Positions 9,898-20,616 of a stretch of 64,000 bases of DNA are shown here, piece by piece. The notes below the pieces were generated by a model. That model made no database searches, was not told the DNA's origin, and was given only the letters and a program-made list of their open reading frames with translations. Position numbers and translations under genes: made by a program. Source of the stretch: Gliomastix tumulicola (Eukaryota; Ascomycota; Sordariomycetes; Hypocreales; Bionectriaceae); assembly GCA_001599755.1 (NCBI GenBank), contig BCHX01000001.1, forward strand, positions 2,356,001 to 2,420,000. Direction: 5' to 3'. Position 1 is the first letter of the stretch, and every line of letters starts with the position of its first letter.

Positions 9898-12800
9898 TCA
9901 GGCTCCCTCCGTCTTGACCTCAGGCGCGTATCCCAGCCGCGCCAAGCTCGCGTCCCGCGCTGGCACCGGATCTGCAGCGACCACCGTCTCAATCCCCACG
10001 GGACTGTAGTCTTCGGGGCCCATGGGCAGCTCCTCCACGTCAATCTCCATGTCCAGCAGCGTCCGCAGCACGACGCGGCTGCCCGCCTTGCTCATCACCT
10101 CGTTGGACTCCTTGCACTGCTCCGACGCCACGCACTCGACGCAGCCGCGCTGGCAGCCGCACTGCTCGATCCGCCGCAGCGCGTCCCGGAGCAGCTGGTC
10201 GATGTGGTCAAAGGCCTTGGTGTTGATCCCCGAGCCGCCCGCACCGCCCTTGGCGTCGTAGAAGGTCAGCCGCGCCGGCCTCTTCCGCTGCGTCTCCTTC
10301 TTGGCGAACTCCTTGAGCGCCACCTTGCACTCGGTCCGCACGTCGCCCGGCATGCTGATGACGAACGTCGGCAGCAGGCTCATGATGGCGTGCTCGGCTG
10401 CGTGAATCGCCGCCGCCACGTTCAGACGCCGCGACTGCAGCACGACGAGCGCGCTCTTCGGCACGTCCAGCCACATGCCCTTGCTGTGCCGGATGACGGG
10501 CGGGTTGTCCACCTGCACGGCGTCCAGCACGCGGCCCTTCTTGTCCACCTGAAAGAACCCAAACACGTTCTGCTGGATCTTGATGCTGCCGTAGTACGCG
10601 TGCCATCGGGACTGCGAGATCTTGCGGATGGCCTCGATCTCCGTCGGGTCAATGTCCGTAAAGTCACGCTGCGTCGTCGTCCACTCGACCTTGACCTTTT
10701 CCACCTTGGCCATGAGCTTGTCTGGTAGGAAGTCGCGCACGAGGTACGTGTTGCCCTGGTGCAGGAAGATGGCACCGTCGTAGATGGTGAAGGTCGCTCT
10801 CGACGCCTCCAGCTCTTCCAGGACGACATTCCGCCCGTTGGTGATGTCGATGATCGCAAAGTGGTCATCCTCCGTATCTCGAATAGCGACGAACTTGGAG
10901 GGCACAGGGCGGAAACGGTCGTGACAATGATAGTAACCCATCTCGTCGGGGAGAAGCCTCTCCTCGCAGATCTGCGGCAGGTCCTCGCCAAAGTACTTGG
11001 CATCTGCAGCTGGTCTGATAGGCAGCTCAAACGCCGCACACTGAATGTGGCCCTCTCGCACGAGCATGTTCTCCAGGTCGACCTGCAGTTCGCAGTTGGG
11101 CTTGGTGAACAGCTCGTCTGGGTTCTGCATGTAATGCTGGTCCGTAGGGAAACAGTCCCCTACAAGAATGGACAGCGAATCTCTGTTCCGTCGTCCAGCG
11201 CGTCCGCTCTGTTGCCGTAGATTCGCAATCGTGTAGGGAAAACCCCAGCTCATGACGCAGTCCAACGTCCCGATATCAATCCCCAACTCAAGTGCTGTCG
11301 TGGCCACAATACCAAGCAGCTTGCCCTCAAACATCTCCGACTCGATCTGGCGCCGGTCCGCAGCCGTGTAGCCTCCACGGTAGCCCATGACGAGATTAAC
11401 ACACTCTGGTCGGCCCATCGTCTCGAGCTCTTGCTTGATGGCATTGACCAGCTTCTCGCACTGATGGCGTACCCGGCAAAAGGCGATGATACGCACGCCA
11501 CGCAGCATCAAGGCGCAGAAGAGACGCGCACACTCGAACTTGGCGCTCCCCCGCCCACTCGCCGGATCGCCAGGATCCTTGAACGGCGTGTTCCAGCAGA
11601 GAAACTCCTTGCGGCCAGACGGCGAGCCATCGTAGTCGATCAGCTTGACATCGTCAATGCCAAAGATGGTCCCAAAGTGCTGCTCAGGGTTCGCCACCGT
11701 CGCCGAACACGAGATGAACTTGATCTTCCTGTTCCCAATGCTGGCACAGATCCGTCTCAGCCTCCGCATGATGAAGGCGACGTGCGAGCCCATCTGGCCG
11801 TTGTAATAGTGCAGCTCGTCCACAACCACGTACTTGAGATTTCTCAGAAACGTCCTCCACCTCTCCTCCTGGGGCAGGATCGTGATGTGCAGCATGTCCG
11901 GGTTGGTGAAGATGATCCGAGCCATCTCCCTGATCGGGTTGCGCTCCTGCATCGGCGTGTCCCCGTCAAACGTCTCGACCACCGTCTCCTCCATCCCCGG
12001 CATATATCCCATCATCTCCTTCAGGCTCCGCTTCTGGTCCTGCGCCAGCGCCTTGGTAGGGAAGATGTACATGGCTCGGGAGTCGTAGTCCTGCTCCAGG
12101 GCGTGGATGACGGGGAGCTGGTAGATCAGTGACTTCCCGGAGCTTGTCGAGGTCGCCACGACGACATTATGCCCCTCGTGGAGCATATTGAGGGCTTCGG
12201 CTTGGTGGGCGTAGAACTCGGTGATCCCTTTGGTGTTGTACAGGGCGTTGACGAGGTCCTGGCTTAGGAGGAAATTGAGACCAGCGCATACTGGCTGCTG
12301 CGCTTCAAAGACTCGGTGTCCATCGGGAACGACCTGACCCGTGTACCACGGACTGTCCTTGAGTTCCTGCACAATCTCAGGTATGGACTTCCGCTCCGCC
12401 GGTATCGACTCCGGCACGGTATCAGGAACGACCGCCTCCTCCTCCACGGGCGACGGCACCGGGATATGTTCACGGGTGCGTTCGCTCAGCACCAGCTCGG
12501 GATCAAGTGTGTCCTCGACGCACTTGTTGATGAATGTGCTGATGGCATTGGAGAACTTCCGGTTGCGCCTCTCGATGAGCTGCAGCATCTGCTTCTGGCT
12601 GTACACGGGCATCTTCAGCTCCTCCTCCCTGAGTTTCCGATTCGGCCTCGTCGGCTCGCCCGTCTTGCGGTCCTGGACCTCACGCTTCAGGTCGCCGTCG
12701 ACGAACTCCAGATGGAGGACCTCTCTGCCGCCTTGCTTGTCGTGGCTCGCGTCCAAGCCATCCGAGCCCGTCCACCCTCCGACAGAGGCATCAGGAGCAC

Positions 12801-13302
12801 GCACCTGCGACCTCGCAGATTTCCCCGTCCTGAATACGTCGTCCCTCTCGGAAGCCTTGACGTCAAGCTCGAGCATGAGCTCATCAACATACGCAAACTT
12901 GATCCCGTCAGGCCGCAACGCAGCAACAGACGACACGTCCTCGACAGTCAGCGGCCGCCCAATATGCCCCTCCACCGCCGGCTTGAGGTTGTCAAACGTC
13001 GTGGCGAGGTGCTTGCGCGTGCAGACAAAGGTATAGACCAGGTTCAGCGCCTTGTGCGTCTTGTCCAGCGTCTCGAACACCGGCGGCCATTTGATCACGC
13101 AGGCCACGGGTTTGGTGGCATTTGCCGCGTCGGCAGACGCCTTGGCCTTCTTGATGGCCCGCTTCGTGGCTGGCTTCCCGGGTGCAGCAGCGTCAGTCGC
13201 CGTGCTGTCGGAGGACTGTTCAGTCGCAAGCGGTGGCGGATCCCGCTGCGCTCGCTTCCTTTTGCTAGCCTGAGGGTTGCCCTCAGCCGCTTGTCGAGGC
13301 AT
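9898..13302 (-). CDS. HRQ1: RecQ-like 3'-5' DNA helicase HRQ1 (RECQL4-like)
   Basis: Intronless, 1134 aa, close to the 1077 aa of yeast Hrq1. Hrq1 is a nuclear superfamily 2 helicase acting in interstrand-crosslink repair and telomere maintenance. A basic, Lys/Arg-rich N-terminus (KRKRAQRD, KPATKRAIKKAKAS) is followed by the helicase core at about residue 365. Visible motifs are Q/I region FYAHQAEAL; Walker A TSTSSGKS (about 380-388); a DEAH-like box reading VVDELHYY (about 492); motif III FISCSATVANP; and motif VI QQSGRAGRR (about 700). The C-terminal DUF1998 part carries the four-cysteine cluster CGCQRGCVECVASEQC (about 1050), typical of this family. It is transcribed toward the exchanger gene with 0.7 kb between. 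A CACGTG box lies about 130 bp upstream of the start, at 13433-13438. The 353-aa and 233-aa plus-strand ORFs inside are shadows. Confidence 0.94.
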   Translation of the reverse strand: MPRQAAEGNPQASKRKRAQRDPPPLATEQSSDSTATDAAAPGKPATKRAIKKAKASADAANATKPVACVIKWPPVFETLDKTHKALNLVYTFVCTRKHLATTFDNLKPAVEGHIGRPLTVEDVSSVAALRPDGIKFAYVDELMLELDVKASERDDVFRTGKSARSQVRAPDASVGGWTGSDGLDASHDKQGGREVLHLEFVDGDLKREVQDRKTGEPTRPNRKLREEELKMPVYSQKQMLQLIERRNRKFSNAISTFINKCVEDTLDPELVLSERTREHIPVPSPVEEEAVVPDTVPESIPAERKSIPEIVQELKDSPWYTGQVVPDGHRVFEAQQPVCAGLNFLLSQDLVNALYNTKGITEFYAHQAEALNMLHEGHNVVVATSTSSGKSLIYQLPVIHALEQDYDSRAMYIFPTKALAQDQKRSLKEMMGYMPGMEETVVETFDGDTPMQERNPIREMARIIFTNPDMLHITILPQEERWRTFLRNLKYVVVDELHYYNGQMGSHVAFIMRRLRRICASIGNRKIKFISCSATVANPEQHFGTIFGIDDVKLIDYDGSPSGRKEFLCWNTPFKDPGDPASGRGSAKFECARLFCALMLRGVRIIAFCRVRHQCEKLVNAIKQELETMGRPECVNLVMGYRGGYTAADRRQIESEMFEGKLLGIVATTALELGIDIGTLDCVMSWGFPYTIANLRQQSGRAGRRNRDSLSILVGDCFPTDQHYMQNPDELFTKPNCELQVDLENMLVREGHIQCAAFELPIRPAADAKYFGEDLPQICEERLLPDEMGYYHCHDRFRPVPSKFVAIRDTEDDHFAIIDITNGRNVVLEELEASRATFTIYDGAIFLHQGNTYLVRDFLPDKLMAKVEKVKVEWTTTQRDFTDIDPTEIEAIRKISQSRWHAYYGSIKIQQNVFGFFQVDKKGRVLDAVQVDNPPVIRHSKGMWLDVPKSALVVLQSRRLNVAAAIHAAEHAIMSLLPTFVISMPGDVRTECKVALKEFAKKETQRKRPARLTFYDAKGGAGGSGINTKAFDHIDQLLRDALRRIEQCGCQRGCVECVASEQCKESNEVMSKAGSRVVLRTLLDMEIDVEELPMGPEDYSPVGIETVVAADPVPARDASLARLGYAPEVKTEGA

Positions 13303-14006
13303 TGGAAGGACAGCTACGAAAATCTCATCATTTACGTCATGTTGGATATGTGTCGACTCTTGTCGCGCGCGTCGTGAGTCTCAGGGTGCAAGTTAACGGT
13401 TTCTACTCGTCATCACGTAACTGGCGCCATGTCACGTGCCACCCTTCCCCAGACAATGCAGCGACTTTCCCAACCCTTTTATCGAGCCACGAGTGGTCCA
13501 GAAGTATTCTAAATCATGGTTCATTTTATATCAGTGAATGCCTGTAGCTCGCCTCATTTCTAAGCTACCACCATTGTAGGATTCCGCAAAAGACATAGGT
13601 AGGTATGTACCAACTCTCAGGCTTCGTCATCATCGAGGCCAGGTAGGACTGTAGTCGATGCCCTGCCACACAAAGTTATCTCGTGAGCTCCAGAACGCCC
13701 CTGTCATAGAGTCTGTTCTGGAAAACAGATTAGCAACCCCTAAAATCGGCGTCCCTCTCGTCCCAGGCGAGAGAACAGACCGTAGAGCGGAGTGCTGAAA
13801 GCGCGCCAGAAGCCCATCTTTTACACTTGGAACCACCTGTAAAACCCCCCAGTATTTTTTCCCTCAGCCCCAGACTCCTCATGGTCGCATGCAATATCAA
13901 CCCGTAAAAGACTGCCCTGGCTGGGTAGCAGGACGTCGAGATGTATGTGATGTGGTTAATAGCTATATCCCACAATTTAGATGTCCAGAGTGTAATCCGG
14001 ACCGTT
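13303..14006. other. Intergenic: HRQ1 promoter and 3' flank of RanBP1-domain gene
   Basis: About 700 bp with no supported gene. It holds a CACGTG hexamer (13433-13438) and an AGGTAGGTATGTACC stretch near 13596. Short ORFs here have no recognisable content. Confidence 0.6.
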
Positions 14007-15674
14007 CTAGCGGTCTCTCAGCTCTCTCTGAACAGTCTCAATCTCATTCATGAAAGCCTTCGCATTCGCCGCCGTCATCTATATATGTCAGGATTAGCCA
14101 GAGATCGACAAAGTTGCATCTCGTTCATTAGACTAACCTTGACCGTAATATTGGTAGGCTTACCATCCTCTCCCTCGAAAGCGGTGAAGAGAATGCCGAC
14201 TGACTTGAGCGAAGCCTTCTCCTGGAACTTCATCGCTGGCACGATAGCGGTATTAAGAATGACACGGTGCGTCTGGTCCTGTCGTAGGATGAGGCGCGCG
14301 ACCTTGGGGCCGCTGTTGCCGCTCTCGACGTCGTCGTCATCTGGCTCAAGTGCTGAAGCGTCGAAGGATCCGGGTATCGGAGCGCCCAGGGCGTCGAAGT
14401 CCAAGCAGGCCTCTGGCACGTTGATCTTCAACATACCGGCACCGCGTTCCTTCCACCCTACCTCCTTGTCGTGGTGGAAAACTTTGGCCCTAACTGAGAC
14501 GATGGTGGCCTCGCCGGCTTCACCGTCGTTCACCCGCACTGTATGAGACGTCAGTACGACCGTCACGCGAGCATGCAACAAGAGATAGAGGATGAACAAC
14601 TTACCCTTCTGAAGCCTGAGCCTTTTCTTCTCCTCAGGCTCCTTCTCGGGAGATGCTAACCTCTCGACGTCAGGCTGGCTCGCGTCCTCGCCGCCCTCGC
14701 CGTCGTCATCCCCATCCTCCTCCTCCTCCTCCTCCTCGACGTCGCTGTCGGGAGCACCAAAAGGCTTAGCGGGTTTTTCGCTCTTCAGCGGCTGGCTACC
14801 AGGAGCCGCGAAGCTCGACAAGGGCTTGAGGCCACCACCGCCAAGCACCGAGCCGAAGCTGCTGGCGGTGCTTCCGAACGAGGTCGCGAAGCCGTTGGAT
14901 GGTTTCGATGCCAGACCGGCGAATGGAGACGCACTGCTGCTGCCGCCGCCAAACGTCAGCTTGGGGGGTGCTGCGGGCTGCGCCGTCTCGGGGCTCTTTG
15001 CGGAGGCAAAGCCGCCGCCTGCATTCTTACTGGGGCTTGCCAGCGATGCGAATGGCGATGCACCGGCCGCCAGCTTCCCGAAGCCAGAGGCGGCGAACGC
15101 AGAGGACGATGGTGCCTTGGGCTGGGTCGCATCCGAGGTGTTGGAGGACGGGTTCGCGGCTGATTCAGAGGTGGTGCCTGCTGCGGCGGCGGGTGTCTGG
15201 ATTGTCGCATCACGTCAGCCGTGGATCAATACGGGAGAGCATGTGTATAGATACAAGATACACCACACTTACCGATTCGTCTCCCGGAGTCTCGCCGTCC
15301 CGGTGCCTCTTCTTCTCCGGCTCGAGCCTGGACGCCCGGTCCTTGGCCGAGTCGGTCGATGTGGTGCTCGTTGCGTCGTTGTCGTCGGCCACCTGGTCCT
15401 TGTCGAGCTGGTCGTGAGGGCGCTTCTTCTTAGGCGACAAGACACCTTCCTTTGTCTGATCTTCCGCGTCGGCCTCCAGCGGGGGCGTGGTCGGCACGTC
15501 TCCAGCCTTATCCGGTTCTGTGTCGCTGGCCGCCTCGCCGGCAGGTCGCGCCACGTCCGACAGCGACGACTGCTTCAGCTCTCTCCGCGCGGCCCTCGTC
15601 TCTGCATCCTCGCTGGCCTCCACCTGGTTCGGGTCCGTCTTGGGGCTGCCTCCCTTGGAGGGGTCGTCAGCCAT
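14007..15674 (-). CDS. RanBP1-domain protein with FG-type repeats (Yrb2/Hba1/RanBP3-like)
   Basis: Exons 15674-15273, 15196-14605, 14538-14138 and 14078-14007 (introns 76, 66 and 59 nt) encode 488 aa. Residues 1-190 are polar and acidic, with basic patches (SPKKKRPHDQ, LEPEKKRHRDGE) that look like nuclear localisation signals. The middle holds scattered FG and related dipeptides (SGFGKLA, TFGGGSS, TSFGSTASSFGSVLGG), then a long acidic run. The C-terminal part, including VRAKVFHHDKEVGWKERGAG and the LRQDQTHRVILNTAI segment, is a Ran-binding domain of the RanBP1 type. Such proteins help exportin-1/Ran-GTP nuclear export or act at the nuclear pore. Yrb2/RanBP3 fits best; a Nup50/Nup2-type nucleoporin is the alternative. 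The last exon is just 24 codons (MTAANAKAFMN.. to the stop); without it the ORF runs into intron sequence. Confidence 0.87.
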
Positions 15675-16595
15675 GGCGGCGGTGGGCTTTTCTGGATCGG
15701 GCTTGTTCGTTGGTGGCAGAGTGCAGGGCGAGCCGACCGTTCGGGGAATACGTCAGATGGGGTCGTCTTCTGGATCGATCATCAAATATCCCGAGACACG
15801 AGCAGAACGCAGGCTCCAGTCGCCATGCAGCGTCCAAGAAAGCAGGTCGATTCCGAGGGTCGAGGAGCAGGAAAGGGAAGTGACGAGGTGTGGAGGAAAT
15901 GGAGACGAGATATCTCAGGTGGGTAAATCTTAGCGCTCCAGCTGCCTTACCCTGACCAGGTTGAGGTGGTATTGATTTTTTTTTCTCGGTACGACCAATA
16001 GGTTGCAGCCGCAGTTGAGCAGAAGGAGAGTGACAGTAGCACTTTCGCGGACACCTGCCTGCGTCGACTGTGAGATGACCGAAATGGGCTGACAGGGACT
16101 CCTCATGCGCGCCGCTGGACAAGACGGGCGTGGGATCAGATTAGGTGCTTTTCTTACCACACAGTTTAAGTTTAGAAACCGAGGTGCTGACCTTGTTAGT
16201 GGGACAAGTGATGATTGCGTCTGAAAGCACGGAGATGATTGGATATGAGCAAATCGACCAACAAAAAAGGGCTGTTCAGGCAAGCGTTTGCTCATAGCCC
16301 TGGTCGCTTCCCATTGTGGGCATTGCACTGTTATTGGCTCCTCCGAGATCTCATAGTGCATCAGCCAATCAGACGATGCATGAGGCATAGGCGGCGTCTG
16401 CTATAAAACAGAAATACAATTTGCTCTAAATAGCCCCCAAGCTCAAGATAAGTACTAATAGTACAACAATTGTAGGATGGCAATACAATCATTCAGCCAT
16501 CGACCAAGAAAATCACACACAACCATCCCCTGTCGAAAGCCATAACGGCCTTGGTACGGCTCTGTCGGTGGCGCCGAAAAGGAACTCCGGGTTCT
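15675..16595. promoter_or_regulatory. Promoter region of the RanBP1-domain gene with CCAAT boxes
   Basis: About 920 bp between the RanBP1-domain gene start and the YIP4 stop. CCAAT pentamers occur in both orientations at about 15989, 16333-16337 (ATTGG) and 16365-16369; CCAAT is the core bound by the Hap/CBF complex. An AGTACTAATAGTAC-like palindromic word is at about 16449. No supported coding sequence. Confidence 0.4.
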
Positions 16596-17616
16596 CTAGC
16601 TGATGAAGCAGAGGCAGCCGAGGCCGAGATAGAACACGAGGAGCGGGTAGACGGCGATGGCCACCCGGTTCTTGACGACACCGCTACCACCGAGAATGCT
16701 CACACCGGCAGCGAGAGACCAGGACACCAGGACGAGGTAGACGGGTATGCGAGCGATCCAGTGGAGCTTCAGCGCCGACATCAGGGCGGCAAGGACGAGC
16801 GGGAACAGGGTGTAGCCGATGATGCAAACGCTCTGCGCAAACGAACTGTATAGTCGCCATTAGTATCCGGCTTCCGTAGTCTGGGGTATGTGCAGGTATG
16901 GATGGCCAACTTACATATTGCCTCCCAGAAGCTTGATCTGCAGCGTGACGATAGCCTCGCCAATCCAGACCATGGCGAACACGCCACTGAACACTGCATC
17001 CTTCTGTTCCGCATGCGCCCTAATGCTAAGCAGGAAACTGAGAAGCAGGCAGAAGATGAGAGGGCCCCAGAGATCCCAATCCCGGAGGCCGGGCGTCATG
17101 TTGCTCTGGAGCAGGGCCTCCGAGTCGATGACCCTGTTCGCCAACCCCATGAGCTCCTCTCTTGTGCCAGTGATGCCGGCGCCGCGAATGTTCGAGTACG
17201 CGCCCCGGATGCCTCCCTCTGCGTCGAACATGGTGCCGCCGAGGAGGTACTTGGGGTAGAGGACCTCGCGAAGCTTGGCCCAGACGGCGAGCAGATCACG
17301 GCGCAGGGTCTCCCATACTGTCTCGTCGATGGTGTTCTGCGGCGCTCTGCGGTCCTCTCCGGGGATGGTCGATGTCAGGTAGCCGCCATCGATCGGGCGC
17401 GACGACGAGGACGAGCCGATGGTGCCGGTCAAGGGCTGATGCGATGATTGCGGTCCAAGGGGGTCGTCGAAGTCGTTGAGGTTGGCTTCGAGCTTGTCAG
17501 CAACAGCCGGGCTGGCATGGTTCTCCTCCATACTTACCGTCATCGGGATCGATGAGATCGTCATCGTCCTCCAGTTGCGGGTGGGCGTAGTTGCCCCGGG
17601 AGCTTGATGTGGCCAT
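16596..17616 (-). CDS. YIP4: YIP1-family Golgi/ER membrane protein (YIP4/YIPF6-like)
   Basis: Exons 17616-17538, 17485-16915 and 16845-16596 (introns 52 and 69 nt) encode 299 aa. Yip1-family proteins are five-pass membrane proteins that bind Ypt/Rab GTPases and act in ER-Golgi traffic. The cytosolic N-terminus is acidic (QLEDDDDLIDPDDANLNDFD). It is followed by WETLRRDLLAVWAKLREVLYP, typical of the YIP4/YIPF6 branch, and then DWDLWGPLIFCLLLSFLLS, the first membrane segment with the family DLWGP motif. Four more hydrophobic segments follow, to FYLGLGCLCFIS at the C-terminus. The acceptor of intron 1 was chosen because it keeps the frame across a 52-nt intron with a GCTGAC branch site; a neighbouring AG 6 nt earlier would break the frame. 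A longer N-terminus from 17868 is possible but not family-like. Confidence 0.9.
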
Positions 17617-20616
17617 TGTTCGTGTTTGTAGGCTGTCCCCCGTGGTTTGGGCTGGGATGTTCGGAGTCGCAGCTCTTCGAGGTCGCGCGTTACGGTGATC
17701 CGGCAAGTTCAATGATTCAATTTGTTGCGAGCTGCAGCTCCCTGAGCTATGCGCGATGTCGTGGGGGTCGATGTGATAGCGGGACGCGCACAAGACGGTT
17801 GGCGTGCTGAGGGTTGATGATGAATAGGCCTCCTTTTGGTCAACTTTCCACGGTAGCCTTTCCAGCAAGTGATTGGTGTCCTGGCAGAAGTACCCGTTAG
17901 AAGTGGGTCCTGTGCTTCAAGGCTTCATCTCGCAGCTCAGCATCTCAGCCGTAACACACACATCTCGACCTATAGCGAAATCTATACTCTGAACTTCACT
18001 TTACTTCCAATTCCATCTTTCCCGTGCCCCTTTCGGCTTCGTTCAAGCCGCACAAGGTATCAAGTTCACAGTCGCGGGGAAATATCCGGCTCTCATAACG
18101 GCTTGTTGCCAGCCTTGAACCCACTGAGGCTCTCATGTTGAGACGGCGGAGGTAGCCATTAGCCTACCCTAGAGGTGACCTCTCCAATTCTCGCGCTCGA
18201 CTCCTTCCAGGTGACGTATCATGATATAGGGGTCTTGGGTATAGTACCACGGTAGTAGATGCAAGGACAGTATACGAGTCCCTGGTAAGCGGCTCTGTTT
18301 ATCGGAACGATATCTTGTCTTTAAAACGGCTTCTGGCAGGCTATACATTTAGCCCTCAACGACGGACCTGCCGACCCGGATCTCGACAAGAATCAACGCC
18401 GAGCACCATATGCCGAACCGGCTTGATCCAGGCGTGAGAGCCGGTGCCTCCCGGCCGGCATTGTGGTGCACGCATCTTGCTCAGCCACTGCCTCATCCAC
18501 ATCACGCCCGGCCAGTCCCAGCCTCAACAAGACCTCTGCTAGCCGAGGTCACGACACCATCGGAACCTGCGAGATCCCCCTCCTCCCCATCCCCTGGCAG
18601 GACCAGCTCTCCAAGGGTCTCTCAACGCCTCCCCAGTTCTCAGCACAGTACAGCACAGATGAATCCAGGAAGCACGACTCCGTACTGGACGTGCACGGGA
18701 CCTTTGCACACATTTGCCTCAACTGGGCGACGATCGTGACCCGCCGCGGTGGAGAGGCTTATATCCAAAGGAGTATCGACGCTCGTGAGTTGAGAGGGCG
18801 AGGCGAAATGGGTTCAGGATCTCCGGCGAGAAATGGACTGTGGTCTCGCCCCCCTCCCTCCCAACAACTGTTCAACGTTCGGTCTGTCGCCAGACGGCGG
18901 CGAGGCTCTTTTGCTGGAACACTTCTAGCGCATCAAATAGTCGAGCTTCTCGCGAGATTGCCCGGCGCGGCTATGGAGATGGTGATGCCTCCTAACGTCA
19001 CTAGTGCAAAGGGCACTCCGATGACAGTTCGGCTAACCTGGAAAGTCAATTGTTTTTGCATGCGAGCGTACGAAGGGTCTTGGTTATGGATACGAGGGGT
19101 GGCCTCTGTTTGTTTTGGTTGTTGTCATGTTATTACAGATGCAGCAGGTCTGGGCTCTCGGAGTCCATCGCTCCATCTATGCACGACATAGCAAGCGCCG
19201 TATTGGCTGGGCGTCGTCGAGGAACTCGTGGCTTACTTACCTTAGTGATGACTTGCAGCAGACCAAACCTTCCCCTCACCCTTCAACGGTCCTCGCGATA
19301 TCGAGACGCATCTCACGATCGGATCGGCAAAGGGGAGGGGAATATCAAGCGGTCTGGCAGCGTAATGCGCATGTAATTCCCCAGTGATCCCTTCCCGTTT
19401 GTAAACACAGTGTGCTGCTGATCCTGAATCGAGCCCACGCCGAACATTTGCATGACTCTGCCAGGCAGCGCCAAAGAGACGGTGTAGAATCGCCACCCGG
19501 ACGGGCTGATGGACCAATGACAGCGAGCCGCTAGGCTGCAAGTGACATCGATCGTCACTCGGTGGAATGCCACTTGCCAATGCCAATCTAGCCACCGCGC
19601 GCGCGGCACAGGCAAAGCCTGGACGAACATGACCATCTGCATCCTCTTCCCTCAACGGCGCTGCTGCCGCACTGACACTAACTAGTAGTCCCAGTGCATG
19701 GCAACATGGGTCCCTTCCACCCCCTCCACCACACCACCCTTGGCGCAAAAACAGCGCTGGTGATGCATCGTGTGAGGGTTAGCCTGTTAGCAAGCAAGCA
19801 AGCCCGCTAACAGCACTAAAGTCTTTTTTGTCCCCTCACCAGAAAACCCTCGAACCCTGCATCGCGCCCCGGTCCCCCGACCCTCGGGCGCCGTCCCCAG
19901 CCAACCAGAGCGCTTGCTTTCTTATCATTTATCTCGACCAGTCTCCTTGGAGCAGTACGGATTGTCGCAAGTGAGCCCCCCAGTGCGTGTGCGCCGTGAA
20001 CTCGCCAAAAACCTCCACCAGCCCGTGTTAGTTAGCGGAGGGTCTCTCAGTCCCTGTAGGTTCAGGTGGTATTAGGCGGTGGATCTTCGCCGCACCGCAC
20101 CTGCACGGTCGCTGTAACTCTACCTTACCTTAATAAAGTCGGGTAGCCAAACGCCTGCAGGCATAAACCAACGCCTCCTCCTCTGCCAACTCTCCCTCTC
20201 CCTCTCTCTCTCCCCGCCTCCCTGTTTACAGACCGCCGTTGGAGTGTTCTCTCCTCTGCACAAATTCATCTTCAAGAGAGCATCTTGAGCCTGTCGCACC
20301 GCATTCGGGATCTAGACCCTTGTGTCTCACTCTCTCTACGCATTCCCACCTCACGTTGGCAGGCAAAACAACACCCTCGTCCTACCACACCAGCGCCCAC
20401 TTCTCGCATACACACACCGAGGACCCGATCACACGAGGCAGACCCATTCTCTACAACCCGGGGTCATAGTCACGCTTATCCCGCTTTCTATCACGGCTGA
20501 CAGTCTCCGTAACGACACACGGAGCAGAGTACGAGCCAGCGTGCGTAGCGCACACCTCCAAACCGCCACCTCACGAGAAACCCTCAAGCGACCCGAGACA
20601 AGTCGCGTAGAATATC
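17617..20616. other. 3.0 kb divergent intergenic region, no supported gene
   Basis: This gap lies between the divergent YIP4 and FYVE-protein genes. The longest ORF (18463-19191, plus, 242 codons) shows no domain, repeat, signal peptide or helix pattern that I can recognise. There is a short AGCA-type repeat near 19787-19803 and a CT-rich tract at about 20188-20222, likely the core promoter or 5' leader of the FYVE gene. Several short upstream ORFs (for example 20239-20469) would fall in that leader. Promoters, a long 5' UTR or non-coding RNA are the plausible contents. Confidence 0.5.

Noticed and set aside
12316..13377. 353-codon plus-strand ORF inside HRQ1
   Set aside because: Arg/Leu/His-rich shadow with no domain; HRQ1 motifs continue on the other strand.
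18463..19191. 242-codon plus-strand ORF between YIP4 and the FYVE gene
   Set aside because: No recognisable domain, signal peptide or conserved-looking block; kept only as a possible transcript in the findings.
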